A stretch of 64,000 nt of DNA from NCBI RefSeq assembly GCF_963691925.1, contig NC_084971.1, positions 4,309,003 to 4,373,002 on the forward strand. The letters are read 5' to 3'. How positions within the stretch are numbered: the first letter of the stretch is position 1; each line of letters begins with the position of its first letter. The DNA comes from Scomber scombrus (Eukaryota > Chordata > Actinopteri > Scombriformes > Scombridae). Both the position numbers and the translations under genes were made by a program. The notes beneath the pieces were generated by a model. The model was given only the letters and a program-made list of their open reading frames with translations. It did no database searches and was not told the DNA's origin. Below are positions 1 to 13,019 of this stretch, piece by piece.

Positions 1-3000
1 ATGTTGTTATCTGAATCAAAAGGGTACAGTGTACATTTGAATTAAGTAGACTACTCAGCTGTACTTTGGCTTAGCTTTGCTTTGAGCTGAATGTTCATTT
101 ATTATTGCTGCATAGCATAAGCATGCTATCATGCAGGTTAACTATTCAATGTCAAAATTCTTACTTTTGGCATGTAACATTAATCATGTTAAAATTCATA
201 CACATTGAATAGTAACATGCTAAAGCTAGCAGTTTTCTGAATGTTTCTTATGTCAACAAAATCTCAAGCCCAGAGCCAAACCGACAATGAATTGATCCTA
301 ATTCAAAGTTTTATCTTATTCCTTTGTGCTGTAGACCTCTGTTGAGTGCAAACATGATTAAAACACTACAATGAGCCAATGCATTGGATGGAATGTTCCT
401 TTTGCCACAAAACTTTTCGGTACATAGTTGTTTTTTTTTAGAAAGGGTTTCAAAGAGTAATAACAGTGAGTTTCACTCTCTGGAGAGTAGTTATGTGTAA
501 GGCAGGTGCCACTAAACATCAGCAGGAACACAGTTTCATTTACAGAGCTTTGCTAGCTTGTTGTGCTACATGTCACAACTTCTTGACTCAGTACTACATT
601 GTACTTTGTAAAGAAATTTGCGACATATATCCTTAAAGCATGTTTATGTAACTAATATTAGCGGCATCCAGTGTCGGAACGGTTACTTTTGAAATGTCGT
701 AGGTTACACATTACTAGTTACCCTGTTAAATAAGTAATGTAACTATTTCAATTACTTCATCAAAGGAATGTAACTTACATTCGATGACTTTTTCTAGCAA
801 ATGTTTTAAACAATACAGCTGATAAGTCCTAAAAACATAATGTAAACCAGTCAGGGTGAACCTCACAACGGTACTGAACACTGAACATTGAAAGCATTGT
901 TGTCCAAAGACGTGGCCACATGCCTTGATGTGGTCGGCTGATCACAGGCACGGCAGACTCAGGTTGCTAAGAGCAATGCGCATTGATCTGACCGGCAAAC
1001 AAGAGGTGGTGCAAATTCAATCAAGAGAACCAATCAGAACCAATGTTTAAAATTTGAGTGCACACTGCCAAATGAATGTAGCCTGTGTAGACTAGAGACA
1101 GCTCCTTGTAAGCCATCTTCCCTTTAATAGTGTTGGACTCAAATTTGTCCCAACTGCTTTGCTGACTCACGTTGTCCAAAAATCTGCCAAAACAAGACAT
1201 TCCTGCACTGCAAAAAGATGCAAAGCAACAGAATGAATGTTGCACTCTACATATAAGCTTTTTACTCAAAACCAATTGGTTAGGGTTAGGGAAAGATCAT
1301 AGTTTGGGTTAAAATGATCATTTGAAACATAGCTACTAGTTCCTTAAAGCTAGGCAACCTTTGGCGTCATGGCAACAGTGAACACCACGTTAAGGTTTTT
1401 AAAGAAAATGTCCTATCTCGTGATTGAAAACGTGACACTCGCAGTTGGAAATGGTAAAATGAACAGCAGCCTCCTGCAGCTGAGTCCACTTTTTGCCATC
1501 TAACTACATACCTAGCCATCCATCCAACCTGACACCTTCTGATTAGGAAGTCATCTTGAATTGACGAATTGACCTCATCTGAACTGTATCACCTCCTCTG
1601 GTTATAATTACCTATTACATTGTTTTTCTTTGTAGGACTGTGAAACCATAACTTGTCATTTTAGGGGTTTTTGTACAGATTAAACGAACAAGACATAAAG
1701 TGTTAATTATTGAGCTTTGGATGTTGTGGTAGTAGGATTTTGTCACACCTAAACAGAGTCAGGATATCTGATGTTAACTGTTAAGCTAAGCTGGCTGCTG
1801 ACTCCTGCTACATATTTACAATACAGACATGAAAATACTATTTATCTTCTCATCTGAGTGTTTGACTGAGAGACGGAATGACCGACCAGCTGCCTTGCCT
1901 TGAGACACACCAGTAGCGTGGCTAAAACACATCCTGTATGTGGGTGGATTAGCCTGACATGCATACAAACTGACAGAATTTGTTTGTTTTGTAAGATCTT
2001 CATGCCAAAACATATTACCTAGACTTGCAGACCGCGTGTCACCACTATATTGTTCTGTATTGTCCAAATATCTCTTTATTAGTGTGATTTTTATCAGACA
2101 AAGCTCCGATGAGAACAGCTGAGAGTTGAACTTTGAGAGAGATATTGAGGGGGACCTTGTGCCTCGTGGCGTGGAAATAGGACACCCATCCAGTGACCCA
2201 CTTCACATGTATTATAGATTCCATTAAAATGTCAGCGCGCTCATGCTCGAGCGAAGCGTCTTACCACCCACATCCTCATACACTGCAGCTGCCACGTCCC
2301 CCCCCCCCCCACCCTCCCCTTCTCATCTTCTGTCATGTCAGCCGCTCTCTTGTCTCTTTTTCAATTTTTCGTCGTCCTCATCATTTCGGTCATTTTTTTT
2401 GTGTTCCTTATCTTGTTCTTCTCTACCCCCCCCCCCAATTATCACACATGTTCACGCTTACTGTGGTGTCTGACACACAAACACATTCACACACATGACA
2501 CACACACACACTCCCTACAGTAGTCATCTATAATAAAGTATAAAGGGCAGCGTACAACGACGTGATCATATCACTGTGTGCTATTCTAGTAATTGCCTAT
2601 TCTCTCTTGTGTGCACGCTCCACTTAACTTCCTCTCAGTCTACGTGTTCAAAGAATGATGAACTATGATTATTTTGTTACATATTGGCTCAAATGGTGAG
2701 CTTGTATCAATATTTCATATTTTTCACAGTTGCCGTCCTTACAGAGGAGACGGTTCATCATTAAAACCTTATTCTGGTGTAAATGATGAACTGTCAGTTG
2801 TTTTTTTGTATTTGTTACTGCAGTACTTTGTGAGCAGATGCTGAAGCCGAGCACTTGTTTTTTATTGGGAAACAGAATGTACTCGAGAGACCCTTGCATT
2901 GAAAAATTGAAAATGTGAGCACTGTTTCATGTCTTTCCTCTGTCCTCACTTTGTGGACATTTTGTTCAGTTGATGCTCAATAAAACATATGAACAAAAAA

Positions 3001-6000
3001 AGAAAAAAGCTCAATTCTCAATAAAACACCATATCAACTAGTTTGTCATGATCTTACATTATAACTTTTATATTAAATAAAGGTAATGGAATACAATTGT
3101 TCTAAATATTACATTAAATCTGGGGAATCATGTAAGAGTTTTTAAATAAAGCAATTATTTGTATAAGTACACTTGGATAAAATATTTAATATTCATCATT
3201 CTTTTGTGATTACACCATTTGACATTTTCAGGAGCATTCTTAGTCTTACTTTTGGTTAAAAAAAAATAGTACAAATGTCATAAAAACAACAATCTTGCCA
3301 ACCCTTATTTATCACTGACCCTTATACACATGTATGGACAAACAACCCACGGATGTATCACTGTGTCCTTCCTCCAAAACAGCCCTTTTTTTTTCTCTCT
3401 GATAATATCTCCACCATAGACAAAGAGGCTTTTAACATCTTATGCAGCAGGGTAAACCATGACCTTAAACTTCTACCTTCTGAGCTGCTTTCCTTTCATC
3501 TGATCTAAACTAACACAAAAAAAACACACATAGCCTAAGTGCACATTTTGTCTCAGTCTCTCTGCAATTAAATGAACGGCCACCCATTTTGAGTCAGTGT
3601 GTGTCTGAGGATAGCTTTTCACCAATGATATGTTAACGTTAACTATCTTCAAGGGCCCTCTCTTCTTCTTTCTGCTTCTCTGCTCCCTCCTATCCCTCGT
3701 TCCTATTGTAAACACGTCTGGAGAGTTTTTATTTGAACCCCCTCTCCCTCCCTCCTCTCACATTAGATTCTAAAAAGTGACCGAAAAGCTGCGACTCCCA
3801 CAAGAGGGCCATCAAGGGTGATCCTTATACACACAAACATATGCTAGCACGCTCACACTTAAACCCCCCAACCCTCGCCCCGCACCCCTCACCCTCAAAC
3901 CCCACCCAACTCCTTCATCGCATACTCCGCATACCTCTCATGCTTTAAAGGAGGCTCGCTCCATAGATGTACTTGTTTGTGATGGATGGAGGGATGGTTG
4001 GACGATTGGATGGATGGCAAAGAGAGATGTGGACACAGCCTCTCACAGCTGTTCACACAGGTCGCTTTAATCTATTGGTGAACAGGCGGGATCAGGGATG
4101 GGCACCGCAGATCCTGCCTCAGCTGCCCTGGATGGGAGGTGCCAGCCTGCCAAGAGGGATTAACATGGGGGAGATGGAGAGAGGGAGGGAAGGGAGGGAG
4201 GGACGAGGAGAGAAAGAGGATTCCGTCCCACAGGGGAACCACTCGTGCTACAAGGCCTCAGGGTGATCAGGCTCGAGTAATCCGATAAAAGGTGAAACAT
4301 GATGAGTGCAGCAGCAGCAGCAGCACCTTGTAGGGTTGGCACAGTAGTAGTACTGATGGACGCTCACCTCGCGGCATTGTGAGGACTATCTGCACATATG
4401 CAGCATCAGACACATTGTAAACAAGCTTCAGGACAGTCACATTTATTAGAAAGAGAAACTGTGATATTGTTCTTTGTAAAACATCTACCACAGATTACAC
4501 ACAGGCTTTCTGGTTCAACTTTGACCTACCTTACTTACCGTAGTTGCACCCATTCACGGCCATTGTTTTATCTCAACACCTGAAAAGTTTAACATTTTGA
4601 AAACCAGCTAAAAGTTAAAGACAATAACTTGTGTTGTTTTTGATGAAGTAGCAATCTGTCAATGGTATCCACCCCCCTCTCTTTATACCTAGTGTAGTGC
4701 TTCCAACTTGTGGCTGTTGTCTCGTATCTAAACATAGACAGTGTATATCTCAGCGGGTAGAGCATGTCACACTCACTGCCTGGATAAGGAGTGTCATTCT
4801 GTCTGGGGGGGCCTCCCTTTCTAAAAATGTATTCACTCACTGCGCTCCAGATGACCCCTTACATCATTTTAAGCACTGTACATACAGTACATATCACACA
4901 CATACACACACAAACACACACACATCGAGGCACCAACAGGTTTTAGAGCACCGGGTCGACCCCCCGGTATGCAAACAAAAGAGATTCTTTGACTAACCCT
5001 CCTCCAACCATCCACCACAACACACCACTTCAAATAGATCCACATATAGAGCCATGAGCATACTGGTGTAGTTATGACGTCCTAGTTATGGGACAGTTTC
5101 TCTCAATTCTAATTAGCTATTATTGGCTAGGCCCACACACTGAAACATGCCTCTGTCTGTCGGCCCTGGGCATCAGATAGATTGATCACACCGCTGGTGC
5201 AGATGGCAACTGATGCAGGCTGACAGACCGCTGGGACATTGGTTAAGTGTGGAGCTGTCATCATGATGTTACTGGTCAGTGTTGACGGTGACTCGGCCAC
5301 ACCAGATGACTCTGGTTTCACATTTTTTTCCTGTCAGCTGTCCAGGAGAATAGACGCACCGTGAAATGTCCTCAGCCGCATTCAACACAGCGGAGCGATG
5401 CTTTTTAAAAAACACACGCACACACACACACACACCCTGAAATGGGATGGTTAAATATCTAATGTGCACACATAGCAGCAGCTGATTTTCTGATGCAGTT
5501 GTTAGGGTGCTATTTTTTGACAGCCATCTACAGGGAAGGTAATTAAAATAATCTGCACTTGTGTTGAGAAGCAGCAAAGCATTTGATGGGAATTCTATGC
5601 GGATGATTACATGCTTGCTTTGTAAGACAGCTAATTTGCATCTTAATTTGTTGAGTGTTTTTGTGTCTCTGCAAATACCTGTTATGCGAATTTTTAATGA
5701 CAGCGAATACCATTAGATTAGTATGACATTTCCTGTGGGATATACTTGTAGGCTACATTTCATATATTTATGAAACAACCAAATATCGCATCTTCCTGCC
5801 GATACTGCCTTTTTGGGTAGTTTTGGCTGGTTTATCACCACTTAGGGGGAATGGAATAAGATGAAAACACATTTGATGGATTCTATAGCTCTAAAGATGC
5901 TATGGCTAATATGTTGGCAAACTTCTTACACATCCAACAGAAACTGAGCAACTCCAGCTTTCATTCGGAGTCATGTTTTCTGGTCATCTGGTCAAATGAA

Positions 6001-7859
6001 GGTTCAATAGTCACTTTCCTTTTTAGCTCTGTTTTGGTTTGCCAGACCTTTTTTTTTTCAACTGAAAACAGCTGCCTGTTGGTCTGGGAATGACTCGACT
6101 GAAAGCTGATTTTTTTTTATGACAATAGCAGTAAATTTAAAGAGGCTAAAGGACTCTGTAGAACAGCAGAGTTAATGCTCTGTGGGTTTGTCACTACACG
6201 ACTACGACTGCATTTCACATTTTGATTAAATTCTTAAATGTACTTTGCTTATTCTTTATTTGACATTATGTTCATCTTTAACCGTGTATCCCAACATCAT
6301 CTGTCAATCAGTACGTTCACATACACACTAGGTCCTGTTATGTCTTATCCTGGTTTTAATCAGGTTCAAGATATGATTTAGAAACTCAACCTGGTTATTA
6401 CAGTAATAACATTATTCAGATTACTGATCATATATGCAGGAGTGTTTTTGACGCTTCCAGTCTCTGTCTCCAGGTGCAGGGATTATTACTGTGAGACTTA
6501 TACCACTTAGAATTCATACTTCAGGACTGTATTAATATTTAGATGTGATATAGAGCTGAATACGGAATACCTGCATTAAGAAAATATAACTTGCTTGGCT
6601 TGCTATAATTTGGTAGAATATATCATATGTAGAATTTTATGAAATATCCATTTTGACAGACACAATGTTCACCTAAGCAGTAACCTGACACTGAAATGTT
6701 CAACAAACAGCAGCTGTAGTGGTTTTGGTTCACCTGCAAAAATGTCATTGGAACAGATGCAAAACGGCTGCTCTGCTTTCACTGTCAACAACTGGTGCTG
6801 TCATATAATTAACTGAAACTACTGACTGATGTTTTCATAGATTTTGCGGCTCAGCGGTTCACTTGCTCTCAACTCTGCGGTTCTATCGGAGCACAGTGGG
6901 CTCATTAGAACAGCAAACTACTGTATTTATAGCCAATACCTATCTAATATCAGGGTGTAATTCTTTGTCTTTTTCGTTAGATCTATTGAGTAACCGGCTA
7001 CTGACTGGAATTGACCTGCATACATTATTCATATCCTGGTTATAAGTCTTAGTAAGAAAATGATTGGCAATATGCATTTTCAAGGTCTCATGTTCAACTT
7101 GTGTGATGTTAATGACTTTGAGTACCAGTTTGTCGTGTCAGTCACACACAGGAGCTTCTAAAAACCTGACCCCTCTTTCTAGGCATCACTGGCATTCCAG
7201 CATGTGTTGTACTTGGAATTCCTATTTGTTTCCCAGGCCGTCGTGTAAAAACAGGACATGGAAAGAATGGAGGATACCTATACCCTCTTCTGAAATAGTC
7301 TTTCCAAAAAAAGAGAAGAGGAGGAAGAGCTCTCCTCTTCAGTGATGAATATGTTCACACTTCTAAAATGACTGAGCTATCGCAAATTGAAGTGCTCTTT
7401 CTGAGCTCTCGTGACTATAAATGTAATGCCTGGAAAGTGAAAAAAAAGAATTGAGGAAATCTACTGTAGTTCATTGTCTGTACTGCTGTTGGCATCAAAA
7501 GAAAAAAAAGGTTTAAAAAAAGAACAGTCCTCCATGAAGAGACGGATCTATTTGCTGTAATGTCTGGTGCTTTTATCTCTGATGTGCTTTGGCCATTAAA
7601 AGTCATTTTTAAGAGAGTATCCCTTGGATTTTTAATGCTTATTTGTTCCACAGTGTTCTAGACCAAAGGCAGCTTCCTCTTCTTTTTGCTAATGTGCCTT
7701 TTACATTGTGTGTTCTGTTCTGTTTTACTGGTATCATGTAAGTCCTGCTCTGAGAATCATTAAGGACTTCATTTTAACTTTTTGACACCAGAACATTTGT
7801 TGCATTCTAGTTCTGACATAAATATCTAATCTGCACTCCTTTTTATCTGTTCCGACTAG
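1..7859 (+). other. neurl1: neurl1 intron (3' part), no exon seen
   Basis: This stretch precedes the penultimate neurl1 exon and ends in the acceptor TCCGACTAG. I looked for the NHR domain exons that should lie upstream and saw none, so they are probably outside the window. It holds simple-sequence patches (C13 at 2298-2310, a CA-rich patch near 4884-4922, a CA-rich patch near 5410-5433), a dispersed repeat copy at 5890-6200 and an A-rich retrocopy-like 3' end near 2979. Open frames here are short, low in complexity or without domains, and are not called as genes. Confidence 0.6.
5890..6200 (+). repeat. dispersed repeat, copy 1
   Basis: This stretch shares an ordered series of words with 12290-12660: ACACATCCAACAGA, then CATTC..GAAGTCATGTTT, then TTTAGCTC(T/G)GTTTGGT, then AGAGGCTAAA..CCTGTAGA. 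The two copies are roughly alike and in the same orientation, which marks an interspersed family. Its class is not recognised. Confidence 0.6.
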
Positions 7860-8009
7860 GTTCCACTCATCTCGGCGATCCGCGGGCAACGTCCAACCCC
7901 AGCTCGCCCTCCTCTTCGCCGCACACCCCCAGCGCCCTGGGCAGCGGCAGCTCTGATCCGGTCCTGAACGGAGGCCTGTGCACCGCTGCTTATTGCAGCT
8001 CAGTGGGGG
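7860..8009 (+). CDS. neurl1: neurl1 penultimate exon (Ser/Pro-rich linker before RING)
   Basis: This 150-nt exon encodes about 49 residues of the flexible linker between the second NHR domain and the RING finger of Neuralized-like protein 1. It is rich in Ser and Pro; short recognisable runs are SNPSSPSSSPHTPSALGSG and SDPVLNGGL. The acceptor is CTAG at 7858-7859 and the donor is GTAGGT at 8010. The first two bases complete a Gly codon and the last base starts another, so the exon is phase 1 at both ends and its join to the next exon reads SSVGG-TTPNSP. The family match rests on recalled similarity of the linker and on the RING exon that follows; the linker alone would be weak evidence. Confidence 0.85.
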
Positions 8010-8805
8010 GTAGGTACACCCAGATATGGAGCTACCGCTACAGTAGCAGGGAATCAATCACCCCACGGGGGATCGAGTGGAAGCCATTATGGGATAGTGA
8101 GCAGATGTCATCCTGCAGTAGTTAGAAACAATGGCCAGGCCTTTCACGGTCCCACCGCTGCTGCGTGTGCAGCTGGATGTTGCAAACATTTGGCTCATGT
8201 TATGTCACATAGCGCTGTTATGTAACGAGTCTTCTTTTGAGAATTTGCAAGACATGAATCTATAAATGCCTTTTCCTTTCGCATGGATGTCCTTTTCACA
8301 TTAGCTAATTTCTTGCTTGGAGCAGTGTATTTTGTACTATTAAATACATGGAACTTGTCACTAGCAAATGAAGAAGCCTATCCACTTAGCTAGCATATTA
8401 GCTATTAATGGTCATGTTAGCTAGCAGCAGTTAACACATTGGAACTGTTGTTATTTCTGTAAGTCCATTTACTACTAGTCTGTACTGCTGCATCAATCAC
8501 ATCCTTCTTGCAACTTTAGTAGCTATTTTTCTATGATTGTAGTTAGATAGCTAGCTCGCTGTGTAGAAAGTTTTAATAGTCACATTGGTCAATTGTTTCC
8601 ACAACTGAAGAAACGGCATAATCAAGCACAACAAAAGATTTAGAATGGCTCTCTACTCCTGACAGAATTAGTAATACATTGAAATATCTATGTTCATTTC
8701 AATTGTATCCAACTGTGATAGCCTATCAGGTTTTTGGCTACTTTACTTTTCCCATTTTACATATTTAACATATATATATATATATATATCTTAATTTTAC
8801 AACAG
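8010..8805 (+). other. neurl1: neurl1 last intron
   Basis: The intron runs from GTAGGT at 8010 to the acceptor AACAG at 8801-8805. It has a short (TA)n run at 8770-8789 just upstream of the acceptor and several AGCTAGC-type words near 8385-8560. No coding potential was seen. Confidence 0.85.
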
Positions 8806-9047
8806 GTACTACCCCAAACTCACCAATCAGCCTCCCTAAGTCACCTACGTTCCCAGGAGGCAGTGGCTCTTGGACTGAGGAGTGCTCCATCTGTTACGAG
8901 AACCTGGTGGACACGGTCATCTACGCCTGCGGACACATGTGTCTGTGCTACACCTGTGGCATCAAACTCAAGAAAATGTCCAACGCCTGCTGTCCCATCT
9001 GCAGACGACAGATCAAAGACATCATCAAGACCTACCGGAGCACGTAA
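8806..9047 (+). CDS. neurl1: neurl1 last exon, C-terminal RING finger and stop
   Basis: The exon encodes 79 whole codons plus a TAA stop at 9045-9047. It carries the complete C3HC4 RING finger of Neuralized: CSIC, then ACGHMC, LCYTC and CCPIC, followed by the conserved tail IKDIIKTYRST. In this family the RING binds a ubiquitin-conjugating enzyme, and the protein acts as an E3 ligase at the plasma membrane on Notch ligands; NEURL1 is also known for monoubiquitination of CPEB3 in neurons. All eight zinc ligands are present, so the ligase domain should be functional. NEURL1B is the main alternative, but the neighbouring gene is SH3PXD2A, whereas NEURL1B sits next to SH3PXD2B in mammals. The frame is open back to the splice site without an ATG, as expected for an internal acceptor. 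Confidence 0.95.
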
Positions 9048-12000
9048 GGGGACCACAGCAAACCGACGACCTCTCTATGAACAGAGAAATCCCACAGTCA
9101 GGGAAAAAGAGTCTAAGTTGAAGGAATATCCCTTTGGTACTTTGATTTGATATTTTCATAGAATTACTGATGATTGACCTTTTCCAAAGCCGGTACCGCT
9201 TCGTTGGGAAGGTCTCTTTCACTTAAGAGTTGCTGTCAGAGCCCCCCTGTGGAAGCAGCACTTGAAGTGACAAGGAGAACTTAATTCTTGCCAGAAGTGT
9301 TTGCTCTCTCCTGGGATCTTGGAAGACTTTTAAAGGAGAGGGAAAAACCAATTCCAAAAAAAGATTTCACCTGTTGAGCCATGTTGTAAGATACGGTCAC
9401 CCATTTGCTCCGAAGCAAATGAGTCACACTGGGGCTGAATGTCTCAGTAATAACTTTTTAGAGGATGACTGAAGCTCTGAAAAATGACGTGAATTTCTGA
9501 CTTAACCGGTCAGAAAAAAAAGCACAGCCGCAGCAGGTAATCATCTCAGTATGTCACAACTTGTGTCTGTGTGTTACTGAGCTGCACCGCGGTGGAAAAG
9601 AGAAGTCAGTCTGGCGTCGCAAAGATGAAGTGATGGATCTCTGTTATCGTCGTGGTGATTATCAGTGAGTGATGTGTTTAGAGATGCAAGTCGGTGCTGA
9701 GTATATTAAGTAGGATTGTAACACCTCTTGTACTCGTATAATCTAATGTACCTTTATGGTAGTTCTATTGCAAATGTCGGTGGTAGCTATATTGTTGTGC
9801 TAGCTAGCTGCTTGCTCTGCAATGTGGTATGTTGCACTGAAATCTGCACCTTCCTCTCCGAAATGCCCCCATTACTGACAGAGAGGATAAAGACATTCAT
9901 CAGTTAAAACAATCAAACCTGCGTCCAGCAGACTCAGCAGCTCAGAATTCTTGAAAAGGAAACAGAAAGTGTAAAAAAAAAAAAGTTATTTGGATTCTCC
10001 TCAGGGCCAGCCAGCAATGTTTTTTTTAAGAAGATGTGAACTATTTTCCCAAACTCTACCTATAACCATGCCTAATACACTGTGAGTGTCATGACGAATT
10101 GACAGGTCCTCAAAAATAGCTCCCGTAACAACACATGAAGTCAAAGGATTGTTGTCATGGTATCAGAAGCCACCACAGATACAACACAGACTCCTGCCTT
10201 AACCCACAGAAGGTTTAATTGTTACATGCCAATGTATCATATTCTGTGTTCTCTGCCGCTTTCCCAAAAAGAAACCCTGGCAGATTACCAAAAAAAATGC
10301 TGTTGCGTGGCACAAACTGTCACAAAACATTCACTCAGAGGAGAAAAAAGCACACGAAATTCAAAGTTATTTTTGTAAATCCACGACATGACCGACATAT
10401 AACTATTAAAACCTTTCGTAACCTTTGTGACGAGCTTTTCACCAGCAGCAAAGATCCTTTACAGAAATCCGTTCAAGGGCAGGGGTATAAAAAGCTCGTA
10501 TTTTAAATATCTGTATGATTCCTATTTTAATTGAATACAATATGTCCTGATACCCCCCCCCCCCCTTCCCATCCACCACCACCTATAAATACAACTCAAC
10601 AATAAGCCATAGCTTATTCTAGGACATACATGAAGTTGAGAGGCCGTTTTTTTTGGTAGATGACATTCTTGATTTTGTAGATAATCAACAAATGGGGCTC
10701 AAACCTGTGCTGCTGCTATGGTATTTGCCAGCTGTCCTTTACCGGCAAATGCCGACGGTGATGTTTCACACATCCACCCCTCCCACATTACAGTTTGATT
10801 ACGCTACTGCTTGAAGTGTTAAGTCACATTTGAATGTTAATTTATGTATTTAGAGACATTAATGATTTTTATTGGTGTGCTTGAATTGAAAAAAACAAAA
10901 ACAAAAAACAAAGAAAAATAAGTTTTGTCTGTTTTTTTTAGTTTGTTTGGATTGACAGTCATGATTCTAATATTTGTTTTTTCTCGTTTATCCAAAAACC
11001 ATGATAACCTAAATTTATTCTTGTTTTTCTAATAGACAACCTAAGTCAGAGTAAAGAGGATTTCTTGTACCTCGCAGCAATAAGAGATATTGCAGTACAC
11101 AATCAAAACCTCATTGCTTTGGGGTGCAAGATATAACTCTTGGTTTTATTACAATCCCTGATTTTCAGGCGTTTTCTTTGTGTAATTTATCTTCTTGTGT
11201 GTAAGCCCTTGGAGCCCTACTACCCACTTCTGTATTTATAGCTCTTATCATTATAGTCTGAAAGCCATCACTGTACAGTATGTGTATGGTGATGATAAAT
11301 GTCACTTTATTAAGCTACTGATTGTAATCTTGTAAATGTTTAGGCCGGCGTTGCTCTCTGAGATTCAACCATGGCATGTTTTTTTTGGGGGGGAAGGGGG
11401 GTTTGTTGTTTTTTTTGTGCAGACACTCAGACCAAATCTCTAAATCTTTTTTTTTTTTTTTTAAATACATTGTAAAAATGTAATTCCCTTGGTGCAAAAC
11501 CTTGTATTCAGGTGTTTCTTTTAGCATTAACATTCATTCATTTTTGGACCACACCAAAAATACTAAATCACCATTAACACCAAGCTGAATAATTGGCTGA
11601 AGGTTTTCATCTGTTCATTTTATACCCATGTTGGTGGTTAACAGACACCAAACATTTCTAATTTTTTTTGTCTTTTTATTGCACCCAGGATAGTCCACAG
11701 GCTCCTTGAATGTTATTGATCCTGTAATGTGCTATTTATTCATCCATCACTGCTGTGTGGACTTATTCCTCTGAACCTGTTTTTTTTTTGTGTGTGTGTT
11801 TTGCAAAACATTGCCACTATACCAATATGACTCATCTATGTCTGGCCATTCACACAAGCAGCACACGTAGAGATTATTTCTGCAGATTTTACCACTTTTT
11901 TTCTTTTTGTCATGCATGAGTTATGTGTTCACCCCTGCGTGAACATTGGGACCAACAGTAGATGAGCATTCGAGTGGAACGCTGTTAGTATTCATGTAGA

Positions 12001-12180
12001 CTGGAAACAGTGTGTAATGCTAGAAATACTATATAGCGCTCTGTTTGGCCGTTGTTGTGACACAGCAGCTGAAGTACTAAACCTGTATTTTCTTTTTCTT
12101 TTTCATTTGAAACTATGTGAGCTGTTCAGTGTGAGTCGGATGATTGTGGTTAATAAACTTTCCAGATGTGTTTGAGCAAA
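9048..12180 (+). other. neurl1: neurl1 3' untranslated region (probable)
   Basis: About 3.1 kb follows the neurl1 stop without another convincing gene. It is AT-rich, has many T and A homopolymers (for example 11449-11462) and a C13 run near 10552-10564, and ends near an AATAAA signal at 12152. The extent is inferred from that signal; a second signal at 13014 would extend the UTR by about 0.9 kb. Confidence 0.55.
12152..12157 (+). terminator. neurl1: candidate neurl1 poly(A) signal AATAAA
   Basis: A canonical AATAAA lies about 3.1 kb after the neurl1 stop and is followed within 25 nt by a GT-rich stretch (AGATGTGTTTG), the usual arrangement for cleavage and polyadenylation. No transcript evidence is available here. 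Confidence 0.45.
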
Positions 12181-12289
12181 CTTTACTGACTCATATTTGA
12201 AATAAGAGAAAGGAAAGAACATAATACTTTACATTACCTTGTACCTTAAAGCTGTGCTAATCTTTTTAGCCACGTGGAGGCAGCACAAC

Positions 12290-12660
12290 AAGCTGTAAAC
12301 ACAACATAGTCATGAAGTTATTTTACGTTATGTGTTAGCAAACCATTAACTCCTCTAGTAACACATCCAACAGACACAAAGCAACACTGACATTCATTTG
12401 AAGTCATGTTTCTGGCCACCTGATGAACTTACTTCCAATATTCACTCTCTGTTTAGCTCGGTTTGGTCTCCTCAAAGTCCCTCTTTAGCTTAAAAGCTTT
12501 AGTATGTTCACTATATTAGCTAGTCGGTTACTTTAGGAACACAGTGTATCTTCCTTTATCTTTTCTACAGGCGGGAATACCAACAAAATGAGCCAAAAGA
12601 GGCTAAAAAGCCCTGTAGAGCTGAGGGGAAACATTACACAAAGTCATTTCATCCATTAAT
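12290..12660 (+). repeat. dispersed repeat, copy 2
   Basis: This is the partner of the copy at 5890-6200, with the same words in the same order, including CACATCCAACAGACAC, GAAGTCATGTTTCTGGCC and AGAGGCTAAAAAGCCC. It lies just past the first neurl1 poly(A) candidate. Confidence 0.6.
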
Positions 12661-13013
12661 AACTTAAAAATATCGATCGGTGCAGCTTTATTTGGAAGTT
12701 GTTCATTCATTTTTAGGTCCTAACATCAACCAATAAGGCTTGTGTAATGATTCACTGCAAATTGCCTGTCACTGAAATGGTCATTAGCTGCAGTTGTAGC
12801 TAACAAGGTCCAGCTGGAACTAATCAAGTCATCTTTAAAAGCCATCAATTTAAAGCTTAGGTCACTGCAGAAAAAAAGAAACTAGATTTCTGTTTTTCTG
12901 CGCTCTCTGTGTTGTTGCACACATGACACTATGGCAACTGTTTCAACACTGCTAACACTTCCCTTTAGATTGCATTCTCTTTCACGTGTGCTGGTGTAAT
13001 ACTGGACTTCCTA

Positions 13014-13019
13014 AATAAA
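13014..13019 (+). terminator. second candidate poly(A) signal AATAAA
   Basis: AATAAA is followed at once by a strong GT-rich element (GTGTTAATAGTGTTTGTGTTC). It could be a distal neurl1 site. The interval from 12181 to here includes a dispersed repeat copy, which weakens the case. Confidence 0.35.

Noticed and set aside
1278..1295. Telomere-like TTAGGGTTAGGG
   Set aside because: Only two units; such short runs are common in fish introns. The same holds near 25255 and 50915.
4730..4775. tRNA-like word TCTCAGCGGGTAGAGCA
   Set aside because: It resembles a tRNA A-box, but no cloverleaf or B-box at the right spacing follows; at most a decayed SINE head.
8734..9150. 138-codon and 79-codon open frames over the RING exon
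   Set aside because: They are in the wrong frames; the RING frame begins at the splice acceptor 8806 and has no ATG upstream.
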